Below are positions 49,839 to 60,225 of a stretch of DNA of 64,000 nucleotides, piece after piece. Below the pieces are notes generated by a model. The model was not told where the DNA came from. It was given only the letters and a program-made list of their open reading frames with translations, and did not search any database. Each line of letters starts with the position of its first letter. The first letter of the stretch is position 1. The stretch comes from Chloroflexota bacterium (GTDB lineage: Bacteria; Chloroflexota; Dehalococcoidia; Bin125): NCBI GenBank assembly GCA_028873865.1, contig JAPPNI010000015.1, positions 147,294-211,293 of the forward strand, read 5' to 3'. Both the position numbers and the translations under genes were made by a program.

Positions 49839-51167
49839 ATGACGTCCTGGTTCGGCCGATACGACTGGGAATCGGCGCTGCGCCGATGGACGCAGGCAGG
49901 GCTGCTCGGTGACGAGACCGCCGACGCGATCCGCGCCTGGGAGGCCGAACGGGAAGCACGCTCGTCGGGGAGCCGCCTGGTCGACGCGCTGACCTATCTC
50001 GGTGTCTCAATCGTGGTCATCGGCGTGTTGATGCTCGTTGGCCTGACCGTTGACGACAGTCCTGTCTGGTTGCTGTTTCCCCTGGTCGCGGCGTTCGCGT
50101 CCGGATACACCGCTGTCGCGGCCGCCCGCGCGCAGGCCTCATCGTTGGCCGATGCCGCCTCCGCTGCGGCGGTGGTCCTGCTCTCGGTCTGTTGGGCGCT
50201 GTTCCTCGATGAAATCGGCAGCGACGATCAGCTGTCGCTCGGTTGGCTGCTGGTCTGCGTCATGGCGCTCCTCAGCGGGGCGGTGATGGTGCGTCTGACC
50301 CGCTCCCCATTGGCGCTCATGCTCGCCAGCGCGGCGGTCGCCTTGCTGCCCTTCGCGATCGCGATCCAGGGCAGTGACTCGACGAGCGACATCGTCGACG
50401 ACGGGTTGTGGGGCTTGGCCGGTTGGGCTCATTGGAGCACGCTCGCAACGACCGTAGTGGTCGGAGGCGGAGCGCTCACCGCCCTCGCCAGACCCCGACG
50501 CTGGCATGAGCTCGCCGGTACCGACACCCCACTTGGTTGGGCGCGGCTCGGTGTTTCCTTCGGGACCGCAATCGTGGTAGCCGCGTTGGCTGCTTCGTCC
50601 GATCGGGAGATCACGGACTGGATGACGTTGCTCGTCGCGGTCGGGATGACCACCTGGGCGCGTCGTGCCAACCAGGTCGAGTTGCTGCCCGCTTCTGCGC
50701 TGCTGTTGCTCGGAGCCCTGGCCGGCGGACTGTCCGAGACCGGCTCTGCGTCAGGCGTCGCACTCACGGTCGTTGTCATGCTCTTGCTGCTGGAGCTGAC
50801 TGCCTCGGCGCTGTTCCTGCCCCGACTGTTTGGCCGCCTGACCGATCACTGGCTGGCCTCAATCTGGGAGGCTGCCCTGCTGATCGGCGGCGTGGTCGGC
50901 GCCACGATTCTCTCCACGCAGAGCACCTCTCACGCTGTGATTGGCTTGGTCTGGTCGTTGGCGGTGCTGGGCGCGGGCGCCCTCTGGCAGCACCAGCTGG
51001 CACTGGGACTCGGTTTGCTTGGCTTCTACGTGTCCGGAACGATCGCACTGTTCAGCGGCGTGGAGTCGACCGAGGCAGCGGTCGCTGCCACACTCGCCTT
51101 CGGTATCGCCTTGGTGATCGCCGCCGTCTGGTGGAGCCGACGCACACGTTCGCCGCAGGTCGATTGA
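49839..51167 (+). CDS. DUF2157-like multi-pass membrane protein
   Basis: A 442-aa integral membrane protein. The N-terminal ~45 residues are soluble and helical (W-E-S-A-L-R-R-W-T-Q-A-G-L, D-E-T-A-D-A-I-R-A-W-E-A-E), as in DUF2157 proteins. About twelve hydrophobic helices follow. The last residues (W-W-S-R-R-T-R-S) are positive. No catalytic motif is visible and the role is unknown. The start ATG at 49839 lies just after a GGGAGG-like run. It is followed by a hydrolase gene 86 bases downstream. Confidence 0.75.
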   Translation: MTSWFGRYDWESALRRWTQAGLLGDETADAIRAWEAEREARSSGSRLVDALTYLGVSIVVIGVLMLVGLTVDDSPVWLLFPLVAAFASGYTAVAAARAQASSLADAASAAAVVLLSVCWALFLDEIGSDDQLSLGWLLVCVMALLSGAVMVRLTRSPLALMLASAAVALLPFAIAIQGSDSTSDIVDDGLWGLAGWAHWSTLATTVVVGGGALTALARPRRWHELAGTDTPLGWARLGVSFGTAIVVAALAASSDREITDWMTLLVAVGMTTWARRANQVELLPASALLLLGALAGGLSETGSASGVALTVVVMLLLLELTASALFLPRLFGRLTDHWLASIWEAALLIGGVVGATILSTQSTSHAVIGLVWSLAVLGAGALWQHQLALGLGLLGFYVSGTIALFSGVESTEAAVAATLAFGIALVIAAVWWSRRTRSPQVD

Positions 51168-51253
51168 CACTGGTCAAGGCTGACTCATAGCCTTCTCTGG
51201 TGCGCCCACTCGCTGAGCGGGCCCTCTTCGAGTGCGTTCCTGGAGGTGTCAGG

Positions 51254-52039
51254 ATGGAAGAAAAGACCGTTTCCCTCGTCAATGGACGATTCAACGTCGG
51301 CTACATGGAGGCCGGATCGGGCCCGGACCTGCTCTTCATCCACGGCGCCGGCGGGCTGATGTGGGATCCATTCCTGGAGCAGCTCTCGCAGCACCATCGC
51401 GTGTTGGCGCCAAAGCTGCCCGGAACCGCCAACTCAACTGGCGTCGAGTGGCTGATGGATCACCACGATGTCTTCTACTTCTACTGGGATTTCCTCGACG
51501 CCATGGGTGTGGACGATGTGGTCGTCGTCGGCCACTCGATGGGCGGCTGGTTCGCGGCCGAAGTCGCGGCGATGCAGCCTGGCCGCGTCTCGAAGCTGGT
51601 CCTGATCGCTCCGGTCGGCCTCTGGAACGACGACTACCCGGTCGCCGACTTCTTCGCCATGATGCCCAACGAACTCGTCCCGGCGCTGTTCCACGACACC
51701 GAGCACCCGGGGGCAAAGATGATGACCGCGCCGCCGCCGGAGGATCCGGACGAGTTGCGTACGGTGACCGTCGAGCGCGCGAAGATGATGCAGACGGCGG
51801 CCCGCTTCATGTGGCCGATTCCCGACAAGCGTCTGTCCGAGCGGATTCACCGCGTGACCTCGCCCACGCTGATCGCCTGGGGCGCATCGGACGGCCTGGT
51901 GTCGCCCCAGTACGCCGAGGACTTCAACCGCGCGATTCCGAACTCCGAGGTCGCGATGTTCTCGGCCTCCGGCCACATGCCGCAGGTCGAGGAGCCGGAG
52001 GCATTGCTCGCCAAAGTGGGCGAGTTCCTCTCGGCCTAG
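51254..52039 (+). CDS. Alpha/beta hydrolase
   Basis: A 261-aa alpha/beta-hydrolase fold enzyme: F-I-H-G-A-G-G near residue 28 (oxyanion), V-G-H-S-M-G-G nucleophile elbow near residue 96, W-G-A-S-D-G-L-V-S (acid), and S-G-H-M-P-Q-V-E-E-P (His). The layout resembles meta-cleavage product hydrolases and haloperoxidase-like enzymes, so ring-cleavage or ester hydrolysis is possible. GGAGG lies 7 bases before the ATG at 51254; the open frame extends back to 51200. DUF2332 follows after 10 bases. Confidence 0.9.
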   Translation: MEEKTVSLVNGRFNVGYMEAGSGPDLLFIHGAGGLMWDPFLEQLSQHHRVLAPKLPGTANSTGVEWLMDHHDVFYFYWDFLDAMGVDDVVVVGHSMGGWFAAEVAAMQPGRVSKLVLIAPVGLWNDDYPVADFFAMMPNELVPALFHDTEHPGAKMMTAPPPEDPDELRTVTVERAKMMQTAARFMWPIPDKRLSERIHRVTSPTLIAWGASDGLVSPQYAEDFNRAIPNSEVAMFSASGHMPQVEEPEALLAKVGEFLSA

Positions 52040-52049
52040 CAACAGGCTC

Positions 52050-53159
52050 ATGTCCAGCCGGAGCGGTCTCGACGCGCCCTACGACGCAGGGAGAGTGGCG
52101 CATTACCGCGACGTGTTTCACCGGTTCGCTCGCATCGAATCGCCCGACCTGGCGTCGCCGATGTACGCGGAACTGGCCTACGGCATCTCCCTGGACCGCG
52201 AGCTCTTAGAACTGGCCGCGCAGAAGCGACGACACCAGCCGGCGCCGAACATGCTCTTCGGCGCGGTGCAGTACCTGCTGCTCAGCGGCGGCGGGTACGC
52301 GAAGCATCCCTTGGCGGCCCACTACCCGATCGTTTCCAGAGCAGAGCGGCCGATGGAACCCGCGTTCCCCGCGTTCCGAGACTTCTGCCTCTCGCACCAT
52401 GAGGACATCCGGGATCTGATTCGCACCCATCGCACACAGACGAATGTCGTCCGACGCTGTACCTGCCTGCTGCCGGCGTTCTCGATCGTGCAGCGAGAGT
52501 CGGGACTTCCCCTGGCGCTGATCGACATCGGTGCCAGCGCCGGGCTCAACCTGAATGTCGATCGCTATCGCTACCGATACCTGCGCGGCGGACGCGAGGA
52601 GACGCATTGGGGCAGCTCGGAGGCCAGAGTGGAGCTTGAGGCGGAACTCCGCGGCGGTGGCGCGATGCCTCCGTTGGCGGACAATCTCATCATCTGGTTC
52701 CGTGGCGGGATCGACCTCAACCCGATCGACATACGCAACGAACAAGAGCTGCGCTGGTTGCGGGCCCTGATCTGGCCAGAGCACGTCGAGCGGCATCAAC
52801 GTCTGATCGACGCTGCAGACGAGTTGGTCCGTTCACCGATCGATCTGCGCGCCGGCGACGCGGCGGAGTTGCTCCCCCGGATGATCGCCGACACACCTGC
52901 CGACGCAGCCCTGACGGTGTACTCGACGGTCGCGCTCTACCAGATCCCGACAGCCGGGCGCGAACGGATCTTTCAGACCCTGGCCGAGACCAGCATGAAC
53001 CGGCCCGTCTGGCTGGTCACGCTGGAGCTACGTCTGGAAGACATCGACGACACGCAGGAGCCTTCTCTCGCGATCACACGTTTCGCCAATGGAGAACTCA
53101 GCCGCCAGCTCCTGGCCCGCTCATCACCGCACGGCTGGTGGATCGAGTGGGCCGCTTGA
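52050..53159 (+). CDS. DUF2332 family protein
   Basis: A 369-aa protein matching DUF2332: Y-R-D-V-F-H-R-F-A at the start, A-P-N-M-L-F-G-A-V-Q-Y-L-L-L, L-I-D-I-G-A-S-A-G-L-N-L-N (a Rossmann-like, SAM-site-like strand-loop), L-R-A-L-I-W-P-E and a C-terminal H-G-W-W. The D-I-G-A-S-A-G motif suggests a methyltransferase-like fold, but no activity is known. It starts 10 bases after the hydrolase stop, so the two are co-transcribed. Confidence 0.85.
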   Translation: MSSRSGLDAPYDAGRVAHYRDVFHRFARIESPDLASPMYAELAYGISLDRELLELAAQKRRHQPAPNMLFGAVQYLLLSGGGYAKHPLAAHYPIVSRAERPMEPAFPAFRDFCLSHHEDIRDLIRTHRTQTNVVRRCTCLLPAFSIVQRESGLPLALIDIGASAGLNLNVDRYRYRYLRGGREETHWGSSEARVELEAELRGGGAMPPLADNLIIWFRGGIDLNPIDIRNEQELRWLRALIWPEHVERHQRLIDAADELVRSPIDLRAGDAAELLPRMIADTPADAALTVYSTVALYQIPTAGRERIFQTLAETSMNRPVWLVTLELRLEDIDDTQEPSLAITRFANGELSRQLLARSSPHGWWIEWAA

Positions 53160-53179
53160 ACGGCAGCGATTGACGTTCG

Positions 53180-54187
53180 CTAGCCCTTGAGCGCTTCGAG
53201 GATCTTCGCGAATTCGTTGGGATCTGGCTCCATCACGTTGACGCTATGCAGGAGCGCTCCGGCGTCAGCCTCTTGCTCGAGGCGCTCGACGCACTCCTCG
53301 GTCGTGCCGACGAAGCCGAACTGTTCGAGCATTTCGCCGGGGATGGATTGTGCCGCCGCTCCACCGCCGCCGTCTTTCCAGGCCAGGCGAGCGGCGTTGG
53401 CTTCGTCCTCGTAGCCCTGACGCGAGAGCTGGCGATAGTAGAACTCGCCCATTCGCGCACAGTAGAAGGCCAGTGTGCCTGCCTGTCCGGCGCGGGCCCG
53501 CGCCTGATCCTCGGGTGAGTTGGCGACCGTGACTCCGCCCGGCGCGCGGATCGTGAAGTCGGCCGGGTCTTTGCCTGCGTCGCGGACCCAGTCGTTGACC
53601 TGATCGATCTCCTCCTTGAGCCGGTCCATGGGAATCATGATCGGCAGCCAGCCGTCGGAGATCTCGGCGGTCATCTTGACCGACTTTGGATTCAGCGTCG
53701 CCAGGTAGATCGGCAGTTGCTTGCGATAGGTGTCGAAGCGCAGGGTGAATCCGCGCTGCAGCTTGAACAGGTCGCCGTCGTAGTTGAGCCGCTCACCGGA
53801 AAACAGGATCTTCATGATCTCGACGGTCTCGCGCATGCGCTTGAACGCGGGCTGGAAGGGGACGCCGTGGAAATGCTCGATTACCTGCGGTCCTGAGTTG
53901 CCCAGTCCGACGATCACGCGTCCCTCGGACAGTTCGTCGATCGTCGCGAAGTGCTGGGCCAAGGCGGCCGGCGTGCGCGAGTAGATGTTGACGATGCCGG
54001 TTGCGACCTGGACGTTGCTGGTCCGCTCGGCGAGCTGGACGAGGGTGGTGAAGGCGTCCTGACCCCAGGCCTCGGCGACCCAGAGCGAGTCGATCCCGAC
54101 TTCATCCGCGATTTGCGCTCGCTTGAGCGATGTCTCGCGGTCCATCGATCCTTGCCAGTCGAATCCCATGCCAATGCGTCGGCTCAT
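53180..54187 (-). CDS. LLM class F420-dependent oxidoreductase (4 of 4)
   Basis: A 335-aa luciferase-like protein: G-I-D-S-L-W-V-A-E-A-W-G-Q-D-A-F, T-G-I-V-N-I-Y-S-R-T-P-A-A-L-A-Q, and S-E-G-R-V-I-V-G-L-G-N-S-G-P. N-I-Y-S-R-T-P-A-x-L-A-Q and G-L-G-x-S-G-P are typical of F420-dependent LLM enzymes. GAGGAG precedes the ATG at 54187; a TTG seven codons upstream is unlikely. It probably transfers hydride between reduced F420 and an unknown small substrate. Divergent from the crotonase gene. Confidence 0.9.
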   Translation of the reverse strand: MSRRIGMGFDWQGSMDRETSLKRAQIADEVGIDSLWVAEAWGQDAFTTLVQLAERTSNVQVATGIVNIYSRTPAALAQHFATIDELSEGRVIVGLGNSGPQVIEHFHGVPFQPAFKRMRETVEIMKILFSGERLNYDGDLFKLQRGFTLRFDTYRKQLPIYLATLNPKSVKMTAEISDGWLPIMIPMDRLKEEIDQVNDWVRDAGKDPADFTIRAPGGVTVANSPEDQARARAGQAGTLAFYCARMGEFYYRQLSRQGYEDEANAARLAWKDGGGGAAAQSIPGEMLEQFGFVGTTEECVERLEQEADAGALLHSVNVMEPDPNEFAKILEALKG

Positions 54188-54327
54188 GGTTGGCTCCTCA
54201 GTGTTCAAGATGTTTGGCGGTTGTCCCGATTAGCGTAACGGCGCAATGCGCACGGACATGTCGAGGAGGTCGGATAGTCTGCATCGGGCGCCCTCGGCGA
54301 GCGTCCAGATTGCTGAAGAGGCAGAAC

Positions 54328-55101
54328 ATGGCAGTGACGTACGAAGTGTCCGACCGCATCGCGACGATCGTGCTGGATCGGCAGCAGGCGCTGAACTCGT
54401 TCGACCGGGAGCAGTATGCGGCGTTCGCCGAGGCCTGCACCCGGTTCAAGGACGACGACGACGCCTGGGTGGCGATCATCACGGGCGCTGGCGAGCGGGC
54501 CTTTTCGGCCGGCGCCGACCTGCGTGACATGATCCCGGCGTTGATGGATGAGCCGTCCAAGGAGCGCTTCGAACTGCCGCCATCAATCATGCGGGGGATG
54601 TATATCTCCAAGCCGCTGATTGCGGCGATCAACGGCTACGCATTTGGCGGTGGGCTTGAGGTGGCGCTGGCCTGCGACATCCGTATTGCAGTTGCCGGCG
54701 CACAGATGGGTCAGCCGGAGGTTGGCCTGGGACTGCTTCCGGGATGGGGCGGTACGCAACGTCTGCCGCGACTGCTGGGCGAGAGCCGGGCGATGGAGAT
54801 CATGTTGACCGGCGATCCTCTCTCGGCTGAGCGGGCGCTCGAGATCGGGCTCGTACACCAGGTGGTGGAGGCGGATGCCCTGATGGATGCGGCTTGGGCG
54901 ATGGCGGAGCGGATCAATCGCAACGGGCCGCTTGCCGTGCGAGCCTGCAAGTCGGCGGCGGTGCGCGGGATGCAGACCTCGCTGGATGAGGGTCTGCGGA
55001 TTGAGCAGCTCTACTTCGAGCGCCTCGCCTACACCGACGACATGCAGGAGGGGGTGGCGGCCTTCAACGAGCGGCGCACGGCGGAGTTCACGGGAGCCTA
55101 G
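54328..55101 (+). CDS. Enoyl-CoA hydratase/isomerase family protein
   Basis: A 257-aa crotonase-fold enzyme with both catalytic Glu positions kept: G-G-G-L-E-V-A-L-A-C-D and Q-P-E-V-G-L-G-L-L-P-G-W-G-G-T-Q-R-L. The oxyanion segment is F-S-A-G-A-D-L-R-D-M. Unlike the gene at 20540, this looks like a true enoyl-CoA hydratase (fatty-acid or amino-acid degradation). GAGG lies upstream of the ATG at 54328; the open frame begins further upstream. It is convergent with the PNPOx gene, 5 bases apart. Confidence 0.92.
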   Translation: MAVTYEVSDRIATIVLDRQQALNSFDREQYAAFAEACTRFKDDDDAWVAIITGAGERAFSAGADLRDMIPALMDEPSKERFELPPSIMRGMYISKPLIAAINGYAFGGGLEVALACDIRIAVAGAQMGQPEVGLGLLPGWGGTQRLPRLLGESRAMEIMLTGDPLSAERALEIGLVHQVVEADALMDAAWAMAERINRNGPLAVRACKSAAVRGMQTSLDEGLRIEQLYFERLAYTDDMQEGVAAFNERRTAEFTGA

Positions 55102-55106
55102 GCAGG

Positions 55107-55583
55107 TCAGAACCGCCAGCGGGTGGCGTTGCTGGGGAAGTCGGCTTCGGTCCAGGCGAGCGCCTTCTTGACCGTGAGTGTGAAGACCGGGATGGTCTCC
55201 TCCGCGCCCCAGGGCATGTCGTACTTGGCATTGAAGGCGGCCTGGATAGCGGGCGTGGAGTCGTGCAGCTCGAAGCGGCCCTCGAGGATGACGACCTCGT
55301 CGCCCGATTCAAGGTTGACGACCGACTCCGGGTTGTCGAGCAGATTGCGGGCAGTGACGCCGCGGGGATCGGTGGCGAAGTGGAAGGCGTCCTCGACCCA
55401 GACGCCCCAGACGGGCACCGAGTGCGGGCGGCCCGACGGCCGTGTCGAGGCGATCCAGTAATTTCGGGCCGCCTCTAGCTGCTCGGTGACCCACTGCCAG
55501 GACATCGGCTCGAAGGGGTAGTCCTCGATGTTGAAGCCGAAGCTGTCCGGCATCTGCGGTCGTTCCGGTTCGGGGACGTTCAT
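55107..55583 (-). CDS. PNPOx/F420-type split-barrel protein, single domain
   Basis: A 158-aa split-barrel protein: Y-W-I-A-S-T-R-P-S-G-R-P-H-S-V-P-V-W-G-V-W, F-A-T-D-P-R, and E-V-V-I-L-E-G-R-F-E-L. It belongs to the pyridoxamine 5'-phosphate oxidase/F420-dependent superfamily but is a single domain, unlike the fused pair at 15-16.7 kb. It probably binds F420 or FMN as a homodimer. The true start is the ATG at 55583; a longer open frame runs on upstream into the VOC gene. Last gene of a VOC-VOC-PNPOx operon. Confidence 0.85.
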   Translation of the reverse strand: MNVPEPERPQMPDSFGFNIEDYPFEPMSWQWVTEQLEAARNYWIASTRPSGRPHSVPVWGVWVEDAFHFATDPRGVTARNLLDNPESVVNLESGDEVVILEGRFELHDSTPAIQAAFNAKYDMPWGAEETIPVFTLTVKKALAWTEADFPSNATRWRF

Positions 55584-55590
55584 GTGTGTC

Positions 55591-55998
55591 CTACTCCGCC
55601 TGCGGTTCGAGCGGGTCGTAGGTGCCGAAGTGCCAGAAGTTGCCTTCGGGATCGCGTGCCATGAATGCGTGGGATCCGTAGTCAGTGTCTTCCATCGGGA
55701 CGGGAATCGTCGCCCCGGCATCCTGGGCCCGGCGGTAGAGCTCGTCAACCTGCTCGTTCGATTCGGCAGTCAAGCTTATTGACGCCTTGCCGATGGTTTC
55801 GTTGAGCGAGTCGACCTGATCGCGGGCGGAACCGAGCATAACCAGGCTGCCGCGCCATTCGAGTTCCGCGTGGGCGATGCCGCCGTTGCCGTCGGGGACG
55901 ATCATGCGCTCCGTGAATCCGAACGTGTCGCGGAGCCAGTCGATCAAGGCCTGGGCGTCGTTGGCGCGGAAGGCCGGGATGATGGTCTGATGGGTCAT
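55591..55998 (-). CDS. VOC family protein (second locus, gene 2)
   Basis: A 135-aa VOC protein: I-I-P-A-F-R-A-N-D-A-Q-A-L-I-D-W-L, T-F-G-F-T-E-R, H-A-E-L-E-W-R-G-S-L-V-M-L-G-S, D-T-D-Y-G-S-H-A-F-M-A-R-D-P-E-G-N-F-W-H-F-G-T-Y. The D-T-D-Y-G-S-H segment is shared with the adjacent VOC gene and differs from the five at 12-15 kb, so this pair forms its own subgroup. It overlaps the upstream VOC gene by 4 bases. Confidence 0.88.
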   Translation of the reverse strand: MTHQTIIPAFRANDAQALIDWLRDTFGFTERMIVPDGNGGIAHAELEWRGSLVMLGSARDQVDSLNETIGKASISLTAESNEQVDELYRRAQDAGATIPVPMEDTDYGSHAFMARDPEGNFWHFGTYDPLEPQAE

Positions 55999-56411
55999 GC
56001 TGAGTCTCCAACTCCCTGATCTCCAGCCAGCGCGTCGTAGGTTCCGAGGTGCCAGTGGTTGCCCTCGTAGTCCTCGACAGTGAAGGCGTGAGAGCCGTAA
56101 TCGGTGTCCGTGAGGGGCTGGATGACCTTGACGCCGGCGTCGACGGCTTGGGCGTAGACCTGATCGACCTGCTGGGCCGATTCGGCGGTGAGGCTGATCG
56201 AGCCGTGCCGATGTGGGAGGTCGTGCAGGTCGCCTTGCAGGTCACCGAGCATGACCAGCGAGCCGCGGAAGGCCAGCTGAGCGTGTTCAACCCGGCCGTC
56301 ATCATTGCGGACGACGAAGTGTTCGGTGAAGCCGAAGGTGTCCTGCATCCATTTGATGGCGCGGTTGGAGTCCTCGTAGCGCAGTGAAGGGATGATGGTC
56401 TGATGGGGCAC
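55995..56411 (-). CDS. VOC family protein (second locus, gene 1)
   Basis: A 138-aa VOC protein paralogous to its downstream neighbour: I-I-P-S-L-R-Y-E-D-S-N-R-A-I-K-W-M, T-F-G-F-T-E-H-F, D-T-D-Y-G-S-H-A-F-T-V-E-D-Y-E-G-N-H-W-H-L-G-T-Y. The start is the GTG at 56411, preceded by AGGAAA. An ATG far upstream in the same frame (56555) would translate the repeat element and is rejected. First gene of the VOC-VOC-PNPOx operon. The repeat core lies 41 nt upstream, on the same strand and pointing the same way. Confidence 0.87.
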   Translation of the reverse strand: MPHQTIIPSLRYEDSNRAIKWMQDTFGFTEHFVVRNDDGRVEHAQLAFRGSLVMLGDLQGDLHDLPHRHGSISLTAESAQQVDQVYAQAVDAGVKVIQPLTDTDYGSHAFTVEDYEGNHWHLGTYDALAGDQGVGDSA

Positions 56412-56452
56412 GACTGATTTCCTTTCGTTGTGTGCCGGTGTTGGCTGGAATT

Positions 56453-56521
56453 CCAGTGTTTTACGGGGCGAAGGGCGTCCGCGTTGTTCGGATTTGTTCG
56501 ATTTTGTTCGGCTGTGTTCGG
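56453..56521 (-). repeat. Copy C of the array-plus-core intergenic element
   Basis: Read on the minus strand: four CGAAC-type units at a 10-bp period (plus-strand GTTCG at 56486, 56496, 56506 and 56516), a 12-nt spacer, then the core ending CCCGTAAAACACTGG (56467 to 56453). The first six bases of the 21-nt core differ from the other copies. Array, spacer and core occur in the same order as in copies A and B2, and the element points toward the VOC gene at 56411. Confidence 0.82.
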
Positions 56522-56640
56522 AAATCGACGGAATTCGGCGGCCGTTGTACGACAAACGACGAGCGAATTCGGAGTTGTTCGGGAGTCGCCAAGTGAGGGA
56601 CCATGTGGTCTGCCGCTGAAAGAATGCCGACTGTTTGTTC

Positions 56641-58737
<2,097 letters not shown>

Positions 58738-58828
58738 AGCCCAACCTTAACAGCGTGGATACTGCAGGCCTCTAGCCGACTGTTAGCGTTTCGGTCGAAT
58801 TCCTGAGGTGATCCGGGAGGTTCCGATC

Positions 58829-59596
58829 ATGAGTCCGATTGAACAGGCATTGGCTCCGATCGAACGCGTCGTCAATCCGCTTCTCGGGTCATTGAGCCTC
58901 GATCGAGCGAGCAACCAGGCCAGCGCCCGCCAGCTGATGGCTGAGGTGCTGGGCACGTTCGGACTGGTGCTGTTCTGCGCGGGATCGGCGCACGTCAACT
59001 GGTGGTCGGGCGGAGAGCTGGGGGCGCTCGGTGTCGGGCTGGTCAACGGATTCGGCGTTGCGGTGATGATCTTCACCTTCTGGGCGATTTCCGGGGCACA
59101 CCTAAATCCGGCCGTCTCGCTGGGGCTGTGGCTGACCGGCAAACTGCCGGGCGGCAAGTTGGCGCCGTACGTGGTCGCGCAGCTGGTCGGCGCGTTGATC
59201 GCCTCCTCGGTCATGCACGGGTTGTTTCGCAATCACACCGGCGAGGGCGAGTCGTGGCTGGGGGCGAACTTCAGCGATGGCCCGCTGATCCAGGCGTTCG
59301 GCGCCGAGATTGTGATCACGTTCTTCCTGGTCTATGCGATCCTGATGATGGCCGAGCGTGGCCGCTCGGCGACGGTCTTCGCCGTCGCGGTCGGGCTCTA
59401 TGTCGCCGCCGCAGTCACGCTGGCCGGCAGTGTTTCGGGTGCGTCGATGAATCCGGCGCGGGCCTTCGGCCCGGCGGCGATTGCCTGGTTCTGGGACAAC
59501 CACTGGGTCTACTGGGTAGCGCCGGGTCTGGGCGCGGTGTTTGCTTCGGTCTTCTTCGCGGTGCTGCGTGATCGGAACGTTGCTGAAGACGGCTAA
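58829..59596 (+). CDS. Aquaporin (MIP family)
   Basis: A 255-aa membrane channel with six predicted helices and both NPA boxes: S-G-A-H-L-N93-P-A-V and S-G-A-S-M-N208-P-A-R211. The second NPA is followed by A-F-G-P, not by Asp as in glycerol facilitators (N-P-A-R-D), so a water-type channel is more likely. The Arg of the selectivity filter (R211) is present. The N-terminal ~35 residues are an unusual hydrophilic leader. The ATG at 58829 has GGGAGG 7 bases upstream. The stop overlaps the convergent HAD gene by 4 bases. Confidence 0.94.
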   Translation: MSPIEQALAPIERVVNPLLGSLSLDRASNQASARQLMAEVLGTFGLVLFCAGSAHVNWWSGGELGALGVGLVNGFGVAVMIFTFWAISGAHLNPAVSLGLWLTGKLPGGKLAPYVVAQLVGALIASSVMHGLFRNHTGEGESWLGANFSDGPLIQAFGAEIVITFFLVYAILMMAERGRSATVFAVAVGLYVAAAVTLAGSVSGASMNPARAFGPAAIAWFWDNHWVYWVAPGLGAVFASVFFAVLRDRNVAEDG

Positions 59597-60225
59597 CTGT
59601 CGATGCCAGCGGCGCGCAGGGCGATTCTGAGCGCGCGGTAGTTGTTCCTCGTGAAGTGGTAGCCGCCCATTCCGATCGCTTGAGCGCCGAGAACGTTTTC
59701 CTCCAGATCGTCGATGAAGAAGCAGTGCTCGGGCGGCACGCCGATTTCCTCGGCTGCGTGTTCGAAGATCTGCGGGTCGGGCTTGCGCATGCCGACTTCT
59801 CCGGAGACGACGATTGCGTCCCAGTGGACCTCGACTGGCAGATTGCTGAGGAAGCGATCGCGGAGGTCGTCGGGGGCGTTGGAGAGTACGCCGATCCGGT
59901 GACCGGCGGCCTGGAGGTCGTGGGCGAGTTCGAAGTTGGGGTGGTGATACTGCCAGGGCTGGGCGTACCAGGCGTCGAGCAGATTCTGGACCTCTTCGAC
60001 CACGTCACCCCGCAGGTAGGGCGCGAGGCTCTGTTCGACGCCGCGTTGCCAGGTATCCCAGTTGCCGCGGCCGGTCTCGATCGCGTGCCACTCGGGCGTT
60101 CGGTAGAAGGCGTCGACCAGGGTGCCGGCCGGTAGATTCCAGCGCTCGCCGAACTCGTCGTAGCCATCCCAGTCCATGCGGATCAACACGCCGCCGAAGT
60201 CGAAGAGCACTGCGCGCTGGGTCAT
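59593..60225 (-). CDS. HAD family hydrolase
   Basis: A 210-aa haloacid dehalogenase superfamily protein (subfamily IA-like, helical cap). Motif I is L-F-D-F-G-G-V-L, with the nucleophile Asp but Gly in place of the second Asp, as in several epoxide-hydrolase-like HADs. Motif II is V-L-S-N-A, motif III K-P-D, and motif IV I-D-D. It probably hydrolyses a small phosphate or halide, though the missing second Asp weakens phosphatase activity. The ATG shares its A with the stop of the glycosyltransferase gene, so translation is coupled. Confidence 0.88.
   Translation of the reverse strand: MTQRAVLFDFGGVLIRMDWDGYDEFGERWNLPAGTLVDAFYRTPEWHAIETGRGNWDTWQRGVEQSLAPYLRGDVVEEVQNLLDAWYAQPWQYHHPNFELAHDLQAAGHRIGVLSNAPDDLRDRFLSNLPVEVHWDAIVVSGEVGMRKPDPQIFEHAAEEIGVPPEHCFFIDDLEENVLGAQAIGMGGYHFTRNNYRALRIALRAAGIDS

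Noticed and set aside
56412..56555. N-terminal extension of the VOC gene to an ATG at 56555
   Set aside because: It would translate the repeat element; the GTG at 56411 has a ribosome site and matches the family start.
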